Part shown: positions 1-8,532 of the stretch, one piece after another
How positions within the stretch are numbered: position 1 is the first letter of the stretch
Layout: every line of letters begins with the position of its first letter
From: an uncultured Bacteroidales bacterium
GTDB taxonomy: Bacteria > Bacteroidota > Bacteroidia > Bacteroidales > P3
Direction: 5' to 3'
DNA length: 42,902 nucleotides
Assembly (NCBI GenBank): GCA_946183915.1
Contig: CAMHDJ010000024.1
Coordinates: 1-42,902 of the forward strand
Made by a program: the position numbers and the translations under genes
The notes under the pieces: generated by a model
Seen by the model: the letters and a program-made list of their open reading frames with translations, nothing else
Database searches by the model: none
Told to the model about the DNA's origin: nothing

Positions 1-1040
1 ACGGCCCAGTTGCGCGAGGTGGAGATCTTGTCGCCCTCGAGGTTGAGGAACTCGTTGGCGGGCACGTTGGCGGGCAGGATATAGGAGCCGTCGGCGTGGA
101 GCATCGAGGGGAAGATGATGCAGTGGAAGACGATGTTGTCCTTGCCGATGAAGTGCACCAGCTTGGTGTCCTGGTCTTTCCACCACTTCTCCCAGTCGTC
201 GCCCTTGAGCTGTTTGGTGAAGCTGATGTAGCCGATGGGGGCATCGAACCAGACATAGAGCACCTTGCCGTCGGCCCCCTCGACGGGCACCTTGACGCCC
301 CAGTCGAGGTCGCGCGTGACGGCGCGGGGCTGCAAGCCGGCGTCGATCCACGACTTGCACTGGCCGTAGACGTTGGTCTTCCAGTCGCCCTTGTGCTCTT
401 CCAGAATCCACTGGCGCAGCCAGGGCTCGTCCTGGTCGAGCGGAAGGAACCAGTGCTTGGTCTCCTTCAGCACAGGCTTCGAGCCGCTGAGGGCGCTCTT
501 GGGGTTGATGAGGTCGGTGGCGTTGAGCGAGGTGCCGCAGGCTTCGCACTGGTCGCCGTAGGCGTGCTCGTTGCCGCAGTGGGGACAGGTGCCGGTGATG
601 TAGCGGTCGGCCAGGAACTGCTGCGCCTCCTCGTCGTAGTACTGCATGGAGGTCTTCTCCACAAACTTGCCCTCGTCGTAGAGCTTCCTGAAGTAGGCCG
701 AGGCCGTCTCGTGGTGTTCCTTGCTGCTGGTGCGGCTGTAGATGTCGAACGAGATGCCCAGCTCGGCAAAGCTGTCCTTGATGATCTTGTGGTAGCGGTC
801 GACGATGTCCTGCGGCGTGACGCCCTCCTTGCGGGCCTTGATGGTGATGGGCACACCGTGCTCGTCCGAGCCGCCGATGAACATCACCTCCTCGCCCTGC
901 GCACGCAGGTAGCGCACGTAGACGTCGGCCGGCACATAGACACCCGCCAGGTGGCCGATGTGCACCGGTCCGTTGGCGTAAGGCAGGGCCGAGGTGACCG
1001 TATAACGGTGGTATTTCTTGTCTTTTTCTGTGTATATCAT
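1..1040 (-). CDS. metG: Methionyl-tRNA synthetase, N-terminal part (cut by window edge)
   Basis: Charges tRNA-Met with methionine in the cytoplasm. The first 346 residues are present; the rest lies beyond position 1. The class I HIGH motif is at about residues 27-30 (PVHIGH), a zinc-knuckle pair (CPHCG and CEACG) sits in the connective-peptide insertion near residues 147-165, and the KMSKS-equivalent reads KISTS at about 337-341, just before the window ends. The start is the ATG at 1038-1040, four bases after the stop of the upstream lipoprotein gene, so the two are probably co-transcribed. The GC-rich opposite strand carries long open frames that are only shadows. Confidence 0.97.
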   Translation of the reverse strand, partial: MIYTEKDKKYHRYTVTSALPYANGPVHIGHLAGVYVPADVYVRYLRAQGEEVMFIGGSDEHGVPITIKARKEGVTPQDIVDRYHKIIKDSFAELGISFDIYSRTSSKEHHETASAYFRKLYDEGKFVEKTSMQYYDEEAQQFLADRYITGTCPHCGNEHAYGDQCEACGTSLNATDLINPKSALSGSKPVLKETKHWFLPLDQDEPWLRQWILEEHKGDWKTNVYGQCKSWIDAGLQPRAVTRDLDWGVKVPVEGADGKVLYVWFDAPIGYISFTKQLKGDDWEKWWKDQDTKLVHFIGKDNIVFHCIIFPSMLHADGSYILPANVPANEFLNLEGDKISTSRNWA

Positions 1041-1044
1041 ACTG

Positions 1045-2055
1045 TTACTCTTGATAAACATACTGCGTCACGAACCCCTCCTCGGTGGTGATCGTCTCGG
1101 GGTAGCCGGCCGCATTGTAGGTGTAGGTGTTGCTCTGCGACTGCGAGGGGATGGGGTACGGCAGTGTGAAGGGGATCGTGGTGAAGGACGTCACGATCGA
1201 GATGGTGATCGTGGCCGTGCCACTGCTCACGCTGGTCAGCACATTGTTGGCCGACAGCGCCGAAGCCTGCAGCGCACCCAGGAAGCCCTGCAGGGGGTTC
1301 GGGTGGTCGTCGTAGGTCATGCTGACCGTGTCGTGCACCGACACGGTGAGGGGGAACGACGTGGTGTCGTCGATCATGGACAGCAAGCCGGCGAAGGGAC
1401 CGGCTATCGAGTCGAGGTTGACCATCGCCCTCACCTCGCCCAGCGTGACGCTGCCGTTGACCTCGGCCGAGATGAGCTCCTGCACCACGTTCTCGCCCTG
1501 CCACACCAGGTCGACATTGACGGCGGTGCCGTCCAAGGCCAGCTTGGAGGGACGCGCCTTGCCGAAGTCCTGGCCGAGCAGCTGCGACAGCATGCCCAGC
1601 AGATCGCTGTTGACGTCGAGCGTGAGGCGGCTCACCTTGTCGGACGCATTGCGTTCCAGCAGGATATCGGCCATCGGCGTGCCGTCGCTCGAGGCGCTCA
1701 CCGACGTCAGCAGGTCGCCGTTGTAGTTGAACGTGGCCGTGATCGGCATGCCCTGCACCTCGCCGCTCAGCGTCTGCAGGCGGCTGTTCGTGTAGGCAAA
1801 GACACTCGCCGGCACATACTCGCCCATCTCGACCCGGTCGATCGACATCAGGAGGTCGCCCTCCCAGTTCCAACGCTCGGTCTCCTCCTCCTCGTAGATC
1901 ACCTTGGCAATCTTGGCCGAGGGCATGTAGACCCCGTCGCCGGTGGGCACTTCGGGAGTCGACGGTTCGGAGTTCGACGGTGTCACAGGTTCATCCTTGC
2001 AGGCCGACAGCATCAGCAGGCCCGCAGCGCACAGCGCCATCAATACTTTCTTCAT
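1045..2055 (-). CDS. Secreted lipoprotein, unknown function
   Basis: 336 residues. A lipoprotein signal peptide is clear: KK at the N-terminus, a hydrophobic core and a lipobox LSAC with Cys19, followed by an acidic, Pro/Ser-rich linker. The body has short tyrosine/asparagine-rich stretches (YNGDLLTSV near 110, [13 protein letters not shown] near the C-terminus) that resemble the YD/RHS-like strands found in several Bacteroidales surface lipoproteins. I cannot name the family. It lies 33 bp after the DUF5606 gene and 4 bp before metG, so it may simply share their transcript. The role is unknown; placement in the outer or inner membrane is inferred from the lipobox only. Confidence 0.85.
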   Translation of the reverse strand: MKKVLMALCAAGLLMLSACKDEPVTPSNSEPSTPEVPTGDGVYMPSAKIAKVIYEEEETERWNWEGDLLMSIDRVEMGEYVPASVFAYTNSRLQTLSGEVQGMPITATFNYNGDLLTSVSASSDGTPMADILLERNASDKVSRLTLDVNSDLLGMLSQLLGQDFGKARPSKLALDGTAVNVDLVWQGENVVQELISAEVNGSVTLGEVRAMVNLDSIAGPFAGLLSMIDDTTSFPLTVSVHDTVSMTYDDHPNPLQGFLGALQASALSANNVLTSVSSGTATITISIVTSFTTIPFTLPYPIPSQSQSNTYTYNAAGYPETITTEEGFVTQYVYQE

Positions 2056-2088
2056 AGCTTATAGGGTTTTATTGGTTCAATTCGGTTC

Positions 2089-2514
2089 TTACAGTTCCTT
2101 TGCTTCCTCCTCGGGCTTCTCCTCCTCGAGGTCGATCTTGCCAGCGGCCAGCAGCACGTTGTACCAGGCAAAGAGTTTCTTCACATCCGAAGCGTGGACA
2201 CGCTCGCGGTCGTAGTCGGGCAGGGCCTCGCCCAGCAGGTCGAACATCTCCTTGCTCTCGGCCTTCTTGGGCTCGAAAGCGGTAGGCTTCCCCTCGAGTT
2301 TCTTGAAGATAGCCTGCATCACCTCCTGCAGCGGACGCTCGTCGGTCTCCGTAAAAATGCGGATCTCGCCCAACGAGCTGATCCTGTCGTTCTTGAACAC
2401 GGGGTACTTCTGGCCCGTCACGAGGTTTTTCACCACGGCGCCGCCCTTGGTCTGCGACACCAGTTCACTCAAATCCGGCTTGCCGGCAATCACTAGGATG
2501 TTTGATAAATCCAT
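2089..2514 (-). CDS. DUF5606 family protein
   Basis: 141 residues, starting MDLSNILVIAGKPDL. An upstream in-frame ATG would add 23 residues, but it lies on the far side of a plausible promoter and the family normally begins at this MDL. The N-terminal part (VVKNLVTGQKYPVF) looks like a small beta-barrel; the middle is charged and the C-terminus is very acidic (EEEKPEEEAKEL). This matches the Bacteroidetes-restricted DUF5606 family as I know it; its function is not established. No membrane segment or signal peptide is seen, so it is probably cytoplasmic. It heads the DUF5606-lipoprotein-metG run. Confidence 0.85.
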   Translation of the reverse strand: MDLSNILVIAGKPDLSELVSQTKGGAVVKNLVTGQKYPVFKNDRISSLGEIRIFTETDERPLQEVMQAIFKKLEGKPTAFEPKKAESKEMFDLLGEALPDYDRERVHASDVKKLFAWYNVLLAAGKIDLEEEKPEEEAKEL

Positions 2515-2547
2515 TGTAGTCTTCGTTTGTTTTACACTATATTTAGG

Positions 2548-2555
2548 AAAAGATA
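2548..2555 (-). promoter_or_regulatory. Possible -7 box for the DUF5606 gene
   Basis: On the minus strand the sequence reads TATCTTTT, one base off the Bacteroidetes TAnnTTTG -7 consensus, 34 bp before the chosen ATG. No clear -33 element is visible. Confidence 0.4.
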
Positions 2556-2650
2556 ACGCCTCATCCGGCACATTATTGTGCATCCGGAAACTTTTTTACG
2601 CCCATCCGGATCCAACCGCCAAACGCATGGCCGAAGCACTTGGACGGGGT

Positions 2651-2826
2651 TGACTCCCTGCTGCCGCCCTGACAACTACCTGACAACACGCTGCCTGCAT
2701 GTCGAAAACGCAGGCAGCATCTGGCTTGCAACCGGGCTCCATGAGGGCGGCATCAGGGTGTCACCATAGAGTTGGTATAGACTTGGTATAGACTTGGTAC
2801 GGGGTTGGTACAGGGTTGCCGCACGC
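2651..2826. repeat. Intergenic array A of 16 phased 11-bp units
   Basis: Units start every 11 bp from 2651 to 2816. The best block is TTGGTATAGAC at 2772 and 2783, then TTGGTACGGGG (2794) and TTGGTACAGGG (2805). Earlier units keep the spacing with other motifs: xxxxxCCCTGx at 2651 and 2662, CAACTACCTGA (2673), then GCATCTGGCTT, GCAACCGGGCT, CCATGAGGGCG and GCATCAGGGTG at 2717-2750. Within it a 9-bp inverted repeat (2690-2698 with 2710-2718) could form a hairpin. The array lies between the divergent DUF5606 gene and ABC operon, 176-351 bp upstream of the ABC start. A homologous inverted copy is at 33.3 kb. Confidence 0.85.
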
Positions 2827-2852
2827 CGTCGGGGGCGACATGCCGAAGCGGG

Positions 2853-2880
2853 GAATATAATTTATTAATAAATTATATTC
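2853..2880. repeat. Perfect 28-bp AT-rich palindrome ending element A
   Basis: The sequence from 2853 to 2880 is its own reverse complement over all 28 bases and consists almost entirely of A and T, inside a GC-rich region. A near-copy differing at the centre is found at 33202-33227, at the same place relative to the 11-bp array. It is about 95 bp upstream of the ABC operon -7 box. It could be a cruciform, a protein site or a relic of a mobile element end. Confidence 0.9.
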
Positions 2881-2974
2881 GCCACTCCCTCGGCCGGGCT
2901 GTTTCCGCGCCCGGCAGTGCCCCTGCAACCGGCGGCCGGACCATATTGTTCCCGTTCATAACGGAATTATTTCG

Positions 2975-2982
2975 TATCTTTG
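2975..2982 (+). promoter_or_regulatory. -7 promoter box of the ABC importer operon
   Basis: TATCTTTG, an exact match to the Bacteroidetes TAnnTTTG consensus, 19 bp before the ATG at 3002. No convincing -33 TTTG is seen. Confidence 0.75.
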
Positions 2983-3001
2983 CATCCTAAATTCTTTATA
3001 T

Positions 3002-4486
3002 ATGATACATTTTACAACATTACGAAAGCTCTGGCTACCTGCTGTTTGCATGGCCACATGGCTGTTGGCGGCCTGCGGCGGCGGGGGCCACAAGAGCATC
3101 GAACTGAAGTCGGAAGCCGACCTGGCGGGCCACAAGGTGGCTTTCAACTCGGGCAGCATCTACGACATCCTCCTGTCGAAACGCGACGACATCGAGAAGC
3201 TGAGTTTCAACATGCAGACCGACTGCATCGAGGCCGTCATCCGCGGCCAGGCCGACCTGATGGTCGACGACGACACCTTCCTGCCGCCCGAGGAGATGAA
3301 GCGGCTGGGCCTGAAGCTGGCTTTCCGGGGCGAGACCAAGTTCGCCTGCGGCTTCGCCTTCCGCAAGAACGACAAGGAGTTGCGCGAGCGGCTGGACTAC
3401 TTCATCGACTCGCTGCGGAGCACCGGCGAGCTGGAGCTGATGTACGAGAAGTGGTACCACTGCGACACGCCGTCGCGCGTGCAGCTGCCCGACCTGGGTC
3501 CGGCGCCGACGGGCAAGCCCGTCCGCGTGGCTTTCTCGGCCAACCTGCCCCCCACGTCGTTCCCGGTCGAGAAGGAGTGGCGCGGCTTCGAGCCCGAACT
3601 GCTGGAGCGCTTCTCGCGCTATGCGGGCGTGCCGTTCGAGTACGCCTTCATCCCGTCCAGCTCGTCGGTGGCAGCCCTGCAGGCCGGCAACGTCGACATG
3701 CTGGGCGGCGGCATCTTCATCACCGAGGAGCGGCAGAAGACGCTCGACTTCTCGTCGGTCCACTTCTACGCCTATGCCGGCTACTTCGTCAAGGACACCC
3801 CCGAGCAGGGGCAGCTGGGCTTCTGGCCGCGCATGAAACAGATGGTGCAGAACAACCTGGTGGTCGAGAACCGCTGGCGCTACATCACCGAGGGCCTGTG
3901 GGAGACGGTCAAGATATCGCTGTTCTCCATCCTGCTGGGATCGATCCTCGGCGCGGGGGTGTGCTGGATGCGCATGAGCCGTCGCCGGTGGGTGAGCGGC
4001 ATCGCCAAGGTGTATGTCGACCTGATGCGCGGTATCCCGATGCTGGTGTTCCTGATGATCATGTTCTACGTCATCCTCTCGGGCACGGGGATGAGCGCCA
4101 CGGCGGTGGCGGTGGTGGCCTTTGCGCTCAACTTTGCGGCCTACGTCAGCGAGATGTTCCGTACCGCCATCTCATCGGTCAGCAAGGGACAGACCGAGGC
4201 GGGCCTGGCCATCGGCTTCAGCCACCTGCAGACGTTCTTCTACATCGTGGCCCCGCAGGCGCTGCGCAGCGTGATGCCGGTCTACAAGGGCGAGGCCATC
4301 TCGCTGGTGAAAAACACCTCCATCGTGGGCTACATCGCCATCATGGACCTCACGCGAGCGAGCGACATGATCCGCAACCGCACCTTCGATGCCTTCTTCC
4401 CGCTGCTGATCGTGACGGTCATCTACTTCCTCCTGGCCTGGCTGCTGGGCAAACTGCTCGACCTGGCGGTGAAGAAACAGGCTTAG
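3002..4486 (+). CDS. Amino-acid ABC transporter: substrate-binding lobes fused to permease
   Basis: 494 residues. Imports a polar amino acid (glutamine-type family) with the ATPase encoded next. The N-terminus has a lipoprotein-like signal (LLAAC, Cys25). Residues about 39-157 match the second lobe and C-terminal end of SBP_bac_3 proteins ([30 protein letters not shown]). Residues about 172-267 match the first lobe ([14 protein letters not shown], then [17 protein letters not shown]). The lobes are therefore in reverse order compared with GlnH. Residues about 290-494 are a HisM/GlnP-like permease with the EAA-type loop ([14 protein letters not shown]). The ATPase gene follows after 31 bp. The substrate is not predictable from the sequence. 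Confidence 0.9.
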   Translation: MIHFTTLRKLWLPAVCMATWLLAACGGGGHKSIELKSEADLAGHKVAFNSGSIYDILLSKRDDIEKLSFNMQTDCIEAVIRGQADLMVDDDTFLPPEEMKRLGLKLAFRGETKFACGFAFRKNDKELRERLDYFIDSLRSTGELELMYEKWYHCDTPSRVQLPDLGPAPTGKPVRVAFSANLPPTSFPVEKEWRGFEPELLERFSRYAGVPFEYAFIPSSSSVAALQAGNVDMLGGGIFITEERQKTLDFSSVHFYAYAGYFVKDTPEQGQLGFWPRMKQMVQNNLVVENRWRYITEGLWETVKISLFSILLGSILGAGVCWMRMSRRRWVSGIAKVYVDLMRGIPMLVFLMIMFYVILSGTGMSATAVAVVAFALNFAAYVSEMFRTAISSVSKGQTEAGLAIGFSHLQTFFYIVAPQALRSVMPVYKGEAISLVKNTSIVGYIAIMDLTRASDMIRNRTFDAFFPLLIVTVIYFLLAWLLGKLLDLAVKKQA

Positions 4487-4517
4487 ACTTCATTTCAAAC
4501 CAGTTGCACACACAGAC

Positions 4518-5597
4518 ATGATAACGATAAAACATCTCAGCAAACGATTCGTCAACCCCGACGGGTCGATATTCCAAGTGTTGAAAGACGTCAACTGCGA
4601 GATCGATCGCGGCGAGGTCATCAGCATCATCGGTCCCTCGGGGACCGGTAAGAGCACGTTCCTGCGTGCCATCAATCTGCTTGACCCTCCCACGGGAGGC
4701 GAGATCATCTTCGACGGCGAGAACATCCTCGCCAAGGGCTACCCGCTCAACAAACTGCGCCAGAAGATGGGCATGGTGTTCCAGAGTTTCAACCTCTTCG
4801 AGCACCTGAGCATCCTGGACAACGTGACCTTCGCCCCGATGAAGCTGCGCGGCCTCGGCCGCGAGGAGGCCGAGAAGGAGGCCATGGCGCTGCTGCGCAA
4901 GGTGGGTATGAGCGAGAAGGCCACCGCCATGCCGTCCGACCTGTCGGGCGGACAGAAGCAGCGCGTGGCCATAGCCCGCTGCCTGGCCATGCATCCCGAG
5001 GTGATCCTCTTCGACGAGCCCACGTCGGCCCTCGACCCGACGATGGTGGGCGAGGTGCTGAGCGTGATGCGCCAGCTGGCTTCCGAGGGGATGACGATGC
5101 TCATCGTCACCCACGAGATGAAGTTCGCCCGCAACGTGAGCACCCGCATCTTCTTCATGAACGAGGGCATCATCTACGAGGACGGCACCCCGGAGCAGAT
5201 CTTCGAGAACCCCGTGCACAGCGCCACCAAGCAGTTCGTGCAGCGCATCCACAAGCTGGTCTTCGAGGTGGACAGCCCCGACTACGACCTGCTCAGCGTG
5301 CACTCGCAGATCGCGGCCTTCTGCAACAAGTACAACATCGCCGGCAAGCGCGACGCCGCCGACCGCGTCATTGACACCATGAGCAGCTCGGTGGCCGCCT
5401 CGCTCCATCCCTACACGCTTCGATTCACCTACAGCGAGCAGACCGATGTGACCGCCATCGACTACATGAAGGAGGGCGTCGGGCAGTCGTTCCTGTCCGA
5501 AGCCGACCCCTCGGTACTGACGACCCTGCGATCGCTCTGCCAAGAGGTGGTGGAAGAGCCCACTGCGCGCGGTTTCCGCGTGAAGTTCATCCTGTAA
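4518..5597 (+). CDS. Amino-acid ABC transporter ATP-binding protein with C-terminal extension
   Basis: 359 residues; energises the importer encoded upstream. Walker A is GPSGTGKST (39-47), the Q-loop [10 protein letters not shown], the signature [16 protein letters not shown], Walker [14 protein letters not shown], and the H-switch VTHEM, so it should be an active ATPase. GlnQ-type proteins are normally about 240 residues and end soon after the ENPxxxxTKxFxxxI segment seen here at about 233-248. This protein continues for about 110 residues more, with no motif I recognise. The tail ends with a helix-strand unit ([12 protein letters not shown] then GFRVKFIL) that might be a small regulatory domain. 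The gene is followed directly by a strong hairpin. Confidence 0.93.
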   Translation: MITIKHLSKRFVNPDGSIFQVLKDVNCEIDRGEVISIIGPSGTGKSTFLRAINLLDPPTGGEIIFDGENILAKGYPLNKLRQKMGMVFQSFNLFEHLSILDNVTFAPMKLRGLGREEAEKEAMALLRKVGMSEKATAMPSDLSGGQKQRVAIARCLAMHPEVILFDEPTSALDPTMVGEVLSVMRQLASEGMTMLIVTHEMKFARNVSTRIFFMNEGIIYEDGTPEQIFENPVHSATKQFVQRIHKLVFEVDSPDYDLLSVHSQIAAFCNKYNIAGKRDAADRVIDTMSSSVAASLHPYTLRFTYSEQTDVTAIDYMKEGVGQSFLSEADPSVLTTLRSLCQEVVEEPTARGFRVKFIL

Positions 5598-5601
5598 CAA
5601 G

Positions 5602-5633
5602 AGAGGGAGGAGGCGATGCCTCCTCCCTCTGTT
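5602..5633 (+). terminator. Rho-independent terminator of the ABC operon
   Basis: A perfect 13-bp stem (5602-5614 with 5618-5630) and a 3-base loop, starting five bases after the stop codon and followed by TGTTT. The T-tract is short. Confidence 0.8.
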
Positions 5634-5643
5634 TCCCACCCTC

Positions 5644-5679
5644 AGTGCGGCGAACGGGTCCGTTCGCCGCACTGTTTTA
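5644..5679. terminator. Second hairpin between convergent genes
   Basis: AGTGCGGCGAACGG (5644-5657) pairs with CCGTTCGCCGCACT at about 5660-5673, followed by GTTTT on the plus strand. It sits between the convergent ABC operon and APH-like gene and probably backs up termination; on the minus strand the T-run is poor. Confidence 0.7.
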
Positions 5680-5683
5680 TGTA

Positions 5684-6550
5684 TCAATCGAAGAAACGCT
5701 TGGCCAGCCGATGGATATAGACAGCGAAAAAGAGCTTCTCGGCCAGCGAGATTTTAGAGTAGCTGTAGCGGAGCATAACGTCGAGACAGGCGAAGCGGGC
5801 CGCCTGGCAGTCGAACTCCGTGTGGTCCTCCCGCTCGGTGTAGGCTTTGGCGAAAGCGTCCCAGAAGCGGTGGAACTGATCCAGCGTCATGTGGAAGATG
5901 TCCTGCACCCTTTTCATCGGGGCGTACACGTTGCAAATCATGTACAGGTGGCCGATGTCGAACATCGGGTCGCCATAGCCGAAACGGTCCAGGTCGATCC
6001 AGTAGTGGCGGTCGCCCGAGAGGATGAGATTTCCGCTCTGGAAGTCGCCATGGACACACGTGGCGCGGTCGGGGACGGTCTGAGCAAAGGCGGCAATCTT
6101 CTGAAGGTCTTTGCGTCCGACAAACTGCACCTTCGCCAAGGCGTTCATCAACTGCTGCTTGCGGCTCGGGAAGAACGAGGTGTCGCACGGTGTGGCGAAC
6201 ATTTCCTTCCCCCGGAGGCAGAGCAGACGAGCCATTTCCTCTGTCCGGTCGGGCTCGTCGCAGCAGATGCGTGAGAGAGACTGCTTGGGCTTGATCTGCT
6301 GTGCGATGGTGGCATAGGCGTCCCCCACCCGGACAATCTCCCTCATGGCAGGGGTGGAAATGCCCAGCGCACTCACGGCACGGGAGACGTCGAACTCCTT
6401 TTTCACTGCCTCCAGGGTGCTCAGTCGGGCACGGTTCACCTTGAGAATCACCTCGGGATCCGCGGGATTCACGTAGGTCTTTCCGTTGCCACCCTCGCCC
6501 ACCTGGTGCCATGCGGCAAGGTCAATCTGTGGATAATCAGCGTGTGACAT
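5684..6550 (-). CDS. APH-fold kinase (aminoglycoside phosphotransferase family, TIGR02172-like)
   Basis: 288 residues from the ATG at 6548-6550; a longer frame to 6670 overlaps the upstream gene and is less likely. The kinase fold is shown by ILKV (Lys37), the catalytic loop VHGDFQSGN (His167, Asp169, Asn174) and the metal-binding WIDLDRFG (Asp186). It phosphorylates a small molecule or another substrate; this family is not specifically a resistance enzyme and nothing here indicates the substrate. It is the last gene of the six-gene phosphatase/STAS/alarmone cluster, 26 bp after the hydrolase gene. That position suggests co-expression; a functional link to alarmone signalling is only inference. 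Confidence 0.85.
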   Translation of the reverse strand: MSHADYPQIDLAAWHQVGEGGNGKTYVNPADPEVILKVNRARLSTLEAVKKEFDVSRAVSALGISTPAMREIVRVGDAYATIAQQIKPKQSLSRICCDEPDRTEEMARLLCLRGKEMFATPCDTSFFPSRKQQLMNALAKVQFVGRKDLQKIAAFAQTVPDRATCVHGDFQSGNLILSGDRHYWIDLDRFGYGDPMFDIGHLYMICNVYAPMKRVQDIFHMTLDQFHRFWDAFAKAYTEREDHTEFDCQAARFACLDVMLRYSYSKISLAEKLFFAVYIHRLAKRFFD

Positions 6551-6576
6551 GTACGTACAATGTATAGATAGGAGGT

Positions 6577-7131
6577 TTAGAAGACACTTTCTATCAACGA
6601 AGTGAACTCCTTGTAGGGTTCTGTGTCCGAGAGGTCGGCAAGAGAAGAGGCCAAACCCCGGTAGTACCACTCAATGTCGCGCTTGCCATCGGGGGCATGG
6701 AAGCGGCTCCAGAGGCCGTCGCCCAAAGAGCGATAGTCGAGTGTGATGGCTCGGAAATTGGAGAGTTTGTCGCCCAGAGCCACAATCTTGCTGTCGCGAC
6801 TGGCGGCAGCGAGGCGGCCAAGCTGGACCTCGCGCTTGGCACGCCACGAGGCGCCCTTGGGAGCGGTCTCGGTGTTCACCAGGTGAGCCACCCGAGGGCC
6901 GAAAAGCTCCTCGATCTGTTCGATGGTGGTATCGGTATCTTCCACCGTGTCATGGAGGATAGCTGCGGCGAGCATCTCAGGGTCATTGGTAATGGACGAG
7001 ACGATAATGGCGGCCTCCATGGGGTGGAGGATGTAGGGGAACCCCTTGCCGCGACGTTCGGTGCCGCGGTGTGCCTCGATGGCAAACTGTGCCGCCCGGT
7101 CGAAGAGCGCGGTGTCTAGTGGATTGTTCAT
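6577..7131 (-). CDS. HD-domain (p)ppGpp hydrolase, MESH1-like small alarmone hydrolase
   Basis: 184 residues. Expected to remove the 3'-pyrophosphate from (p)ppGpp with a metal ion. All expected residues are visible: His36 (LHPMEAA), His60-Asp61 and Glu64-Asp65 (LHDTVEDT), Asp121 and Asn125 (ALGDKLSN), in the same spacing as MESH1/Rel HD domains. There is no synthetase, TGS or ACT part, so it is a stand-alone hydrolase. Its start overlaps the end of the synthetase gene by four bases (ATGA), implying coupled translation and balanced dosage of the two opposing enzymes. Phosphodiesterase activity on another nucleotide is possible but less likely given the neighbour. Confidence 0.88.
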   Translation of the reverse strand: MNNPLDTALFDRAAQFAIEAHRGTERRGKGFPYILHPMEAAIIVSSITNDPEMLAAAILHDTVEDTDTTIEQIEELFGPRVAHLVNTETAPKGASWRAKREVQLGRLAAASRDSKIVALGDKLSNFRAITLDYRSLGDGLWSRFHAPDGKRDIEWYYRGLASSLADLSDTEPYKEFTSLIESVF

Positions 7132-8219
7132 GGGTTTGTCGTTATCAGGTTGCTCCTAACGGCCTGCTGATAGATACGCTCGGCACGAGTGGCGTTGTAG
7201 TCGCTCTCGCCATAGATGGCTTCGAACATGTGGATGAGGCCTGCCGTTCCGTAGCCCATCTTGAGGATCTTGACGATACAGAGGTTTTGCAAGGCCACCG
7301 AGTAGGCCACAATGTCGAGCCCGGTGCCGGCCAGCTGAATCAGGGCCAGCTGGTAGGCGCCCTCGCTGCATTCTGCACGCATACGCTCCACATCGCCGAT
7401 GGTCTTCATGTTCAGGCGCAGGAGTATCTTGTAGTATGGCATGGGGCTGTCCTCGTAGAGCTCGGCTTGGTTGATGGTGGCGATCTTCTCGGCCAGGCGT
7501 TGGAAGGGGCGCAACTCGCAATAGCTGCGGAAGGTGTCGCCATCGAGGGGCACCTCGTCGAAGTTGCCGCTGGCCACCAGCGACTGGACATTGCGTCGGT
7601 AGTCGTTGATCTCCTTGCGGATGCGGCTGAACTGCTCGTCGGCAAGCTCGAGGATACCCGCCAGGCGGTTCAGGCTGCGCTGGTGCTCGATGGGGATTTC
7701 CACCTCGCTCTTATAGCCGGTGTCGTGCTGCATATTGGCCCATACGTGCTGCAGAGCTGTCCGCATCTGCACCTCGAAGCGGATCTGATTCATCTCCGGA
7801 TGCTCAGCATCGCTGTAGAGCGCCGCGGGAATGCGGCAGATGTAGTGGAGCGACATGTAACCGAAGCGGTCGATCTCGAGCATCTTACGCTTGTCGACCG
7901 AGTTGTCCCAGTCGATGTCAAACAACTTCTCCACCAGGGCGGCTATCTTGTCCACCTCGTCGCTGAAGAAGGTGATGATGCGCACACCCACGATATCGGT
8001 GATGTCATCGATGGTGCGGTACTTGGTGCCCTTCAGTTCCAACTTGCCGGAGAGGCTCTTCTCTGTCTTGACACGACCCTCGATGCCGGTGACCACCATG
8101 CCGTTTTCCTTCAGCGTCTGCTGCAGCTGGCCGAGCACCACCTCCCGTATTTTCCTGTACAGAGGCAGACGCTCGCGGTACTCGTCGAGAATCATCTCGC
8201 AGTGCATGTCCAGTTTCAT
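7128..8219 (-). CDS. RelA/SpoT-type (p)ppGpp synthetase without hydrolase or TGS domain
   Basis: 363 residues. Transfers pyrophosphate from ATP to GDP/GTP. Synthetase motifs are intact: RVKTEKSLSGKL (49-60), DDITDIVGVRI (71-81), GYMSLHYICR (120-129) with the nucleotide-stacking Tyr, and EVQMRTALQHVWANMQHDTGYK (149-170) with the catalytic Glu. The C-terminal 190 residues are helical, carry no TGS, ACT or zinc-finger domain, and match nothing I know. Typical small alarmone synthetases are about 200-250 residues, so this tail is extra and may be the regulated part. It sits 6 bp after the STAS gene and overlaps the hydrolase gene. Confidence 0.9.
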   Translation of the reverse strand: MKLDMHCEMILDEYRERLPLYRKIREVVLGQLQQTLKENGMVVTGIEGRVKTEKSLSGKLELKGTKYRTIDDITDIVGVRIITFFSDEVDKIAALVEKLFDIDWDNSVDKRKMLEIDRFGYMSLHYICRIPAALYSDAEHPEMNQIRFEVQMRTALQHVWANMQHDTGYKSEVEIPIEHQRSLNRLAGILELADEQFSRIRKEINDYRRNVQSLVASGNFDEVPLDGDTFRSYCELRPFQRLAEKIATINQAELYEDSPMPYYKILLRLNMKTIGDVERMRAECSEGAYQLALIQLAGTGLDIVAYSVALQNLCIVKILKMGYGTAGLIHMFEAIYGESDYNATRAERIYQQAVRSNLITTNP

Positions 8220-8225
8220 GGCTGA

Positions 8226-8528
8226 CTAGCGGATGGCGATGATGTTGGAGAAACCGGTAATGTCGAAGACCTCCTTCACCTGGGGGTTCATGTGGAGCAT
8301 CACCATCTTGCCGCCACGGGCCAGGACGCTCTTCTGCAGCGACAGGAAGATGCGCAATCCCTGCGACGAGGTGTAGCTCATGTCGGTGCAGTCGATGTCG
8401 ATATCAGGCTTGGGCATAGTCATCAAGGGCTGTATATCGGTCTGGAACTGGTCGGCGTTGGTAGTGTCGAGGCGCCCGTTCAGAGTCACATAGGTCTTCT
8501 CGCCTTCGTTCTTTATTGTTACTTCCAT
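8226..8528 (-). CDS. STAS-domain anti-sigma-factor antagonist (SpoIIAA/RsbV-like)
   Basis: 100 residues, a single STAS domain. The phosphorylation loop reads TDMSYTSSQGLR; aligned to SpoIIAA the target serine is Ser55 (the usual DSSG is SSQG here). The unphosphorylated form normally binds the RsbW-type kinase and frees its target; the kinase shuts it off and a PP2C enzyme restores it. Both partners are the next two genes upstream (4 bp and about 420 bp away). No sigma factor of the SigB/SigF type is seen in the cluster, so the output is not the classical one. Confidence 0.92.
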   Translation of the reverse strand: MEVTIKNEGEKTYVTLNGRLDTTNADQFQTDIQPLMTMPKPDIDIDCTDMSYTSSQGLRIFLSLQKSVLARGGKMVMLHMNPQVKEVFDITGFSNIIAIR

Positions 8529-8532
8529 CTCT

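Noticed and set aside
96..1091. Long plus-strand open frame opposite metG
   Set aside because: A GC-rich antisense shadow; the minus strand gives an unmistakable methionyl-tRNA synthetase.
2651..2826. CRISPR-like reading of the 11-bp arrays
   Set aside because: Units are far too short, there are no spacers between conserved repeats, and no cas gene is in the window.
2980..4521. 513-codon plus-strand frame overlapping the ABC permease gene
   Set aside because: Low-complexity Arg/Gly/His-rich translation without any family features; the other frame encodes the importer.
5684..6550. Aminoglycoside resistance gene
   Set aside because: Only the general APH fold and catalytic residues match; nothing indicates an aminoglycoside substrate, and the operon context is signalling.
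6577..8219. Toxin-antitoxin (toxSAS with hydrolase antitoxin) interpretation of the synthetase/hydrolase pair
   Set aside because: Some toxSAS systems pair a synthetase-like toxin with a hydrolase, but here both enzymes sit inside a signalling operon, the synthetase keeps canonical motifs, and the locus shows no mobile context. It cannot be fully excluded from sequence.
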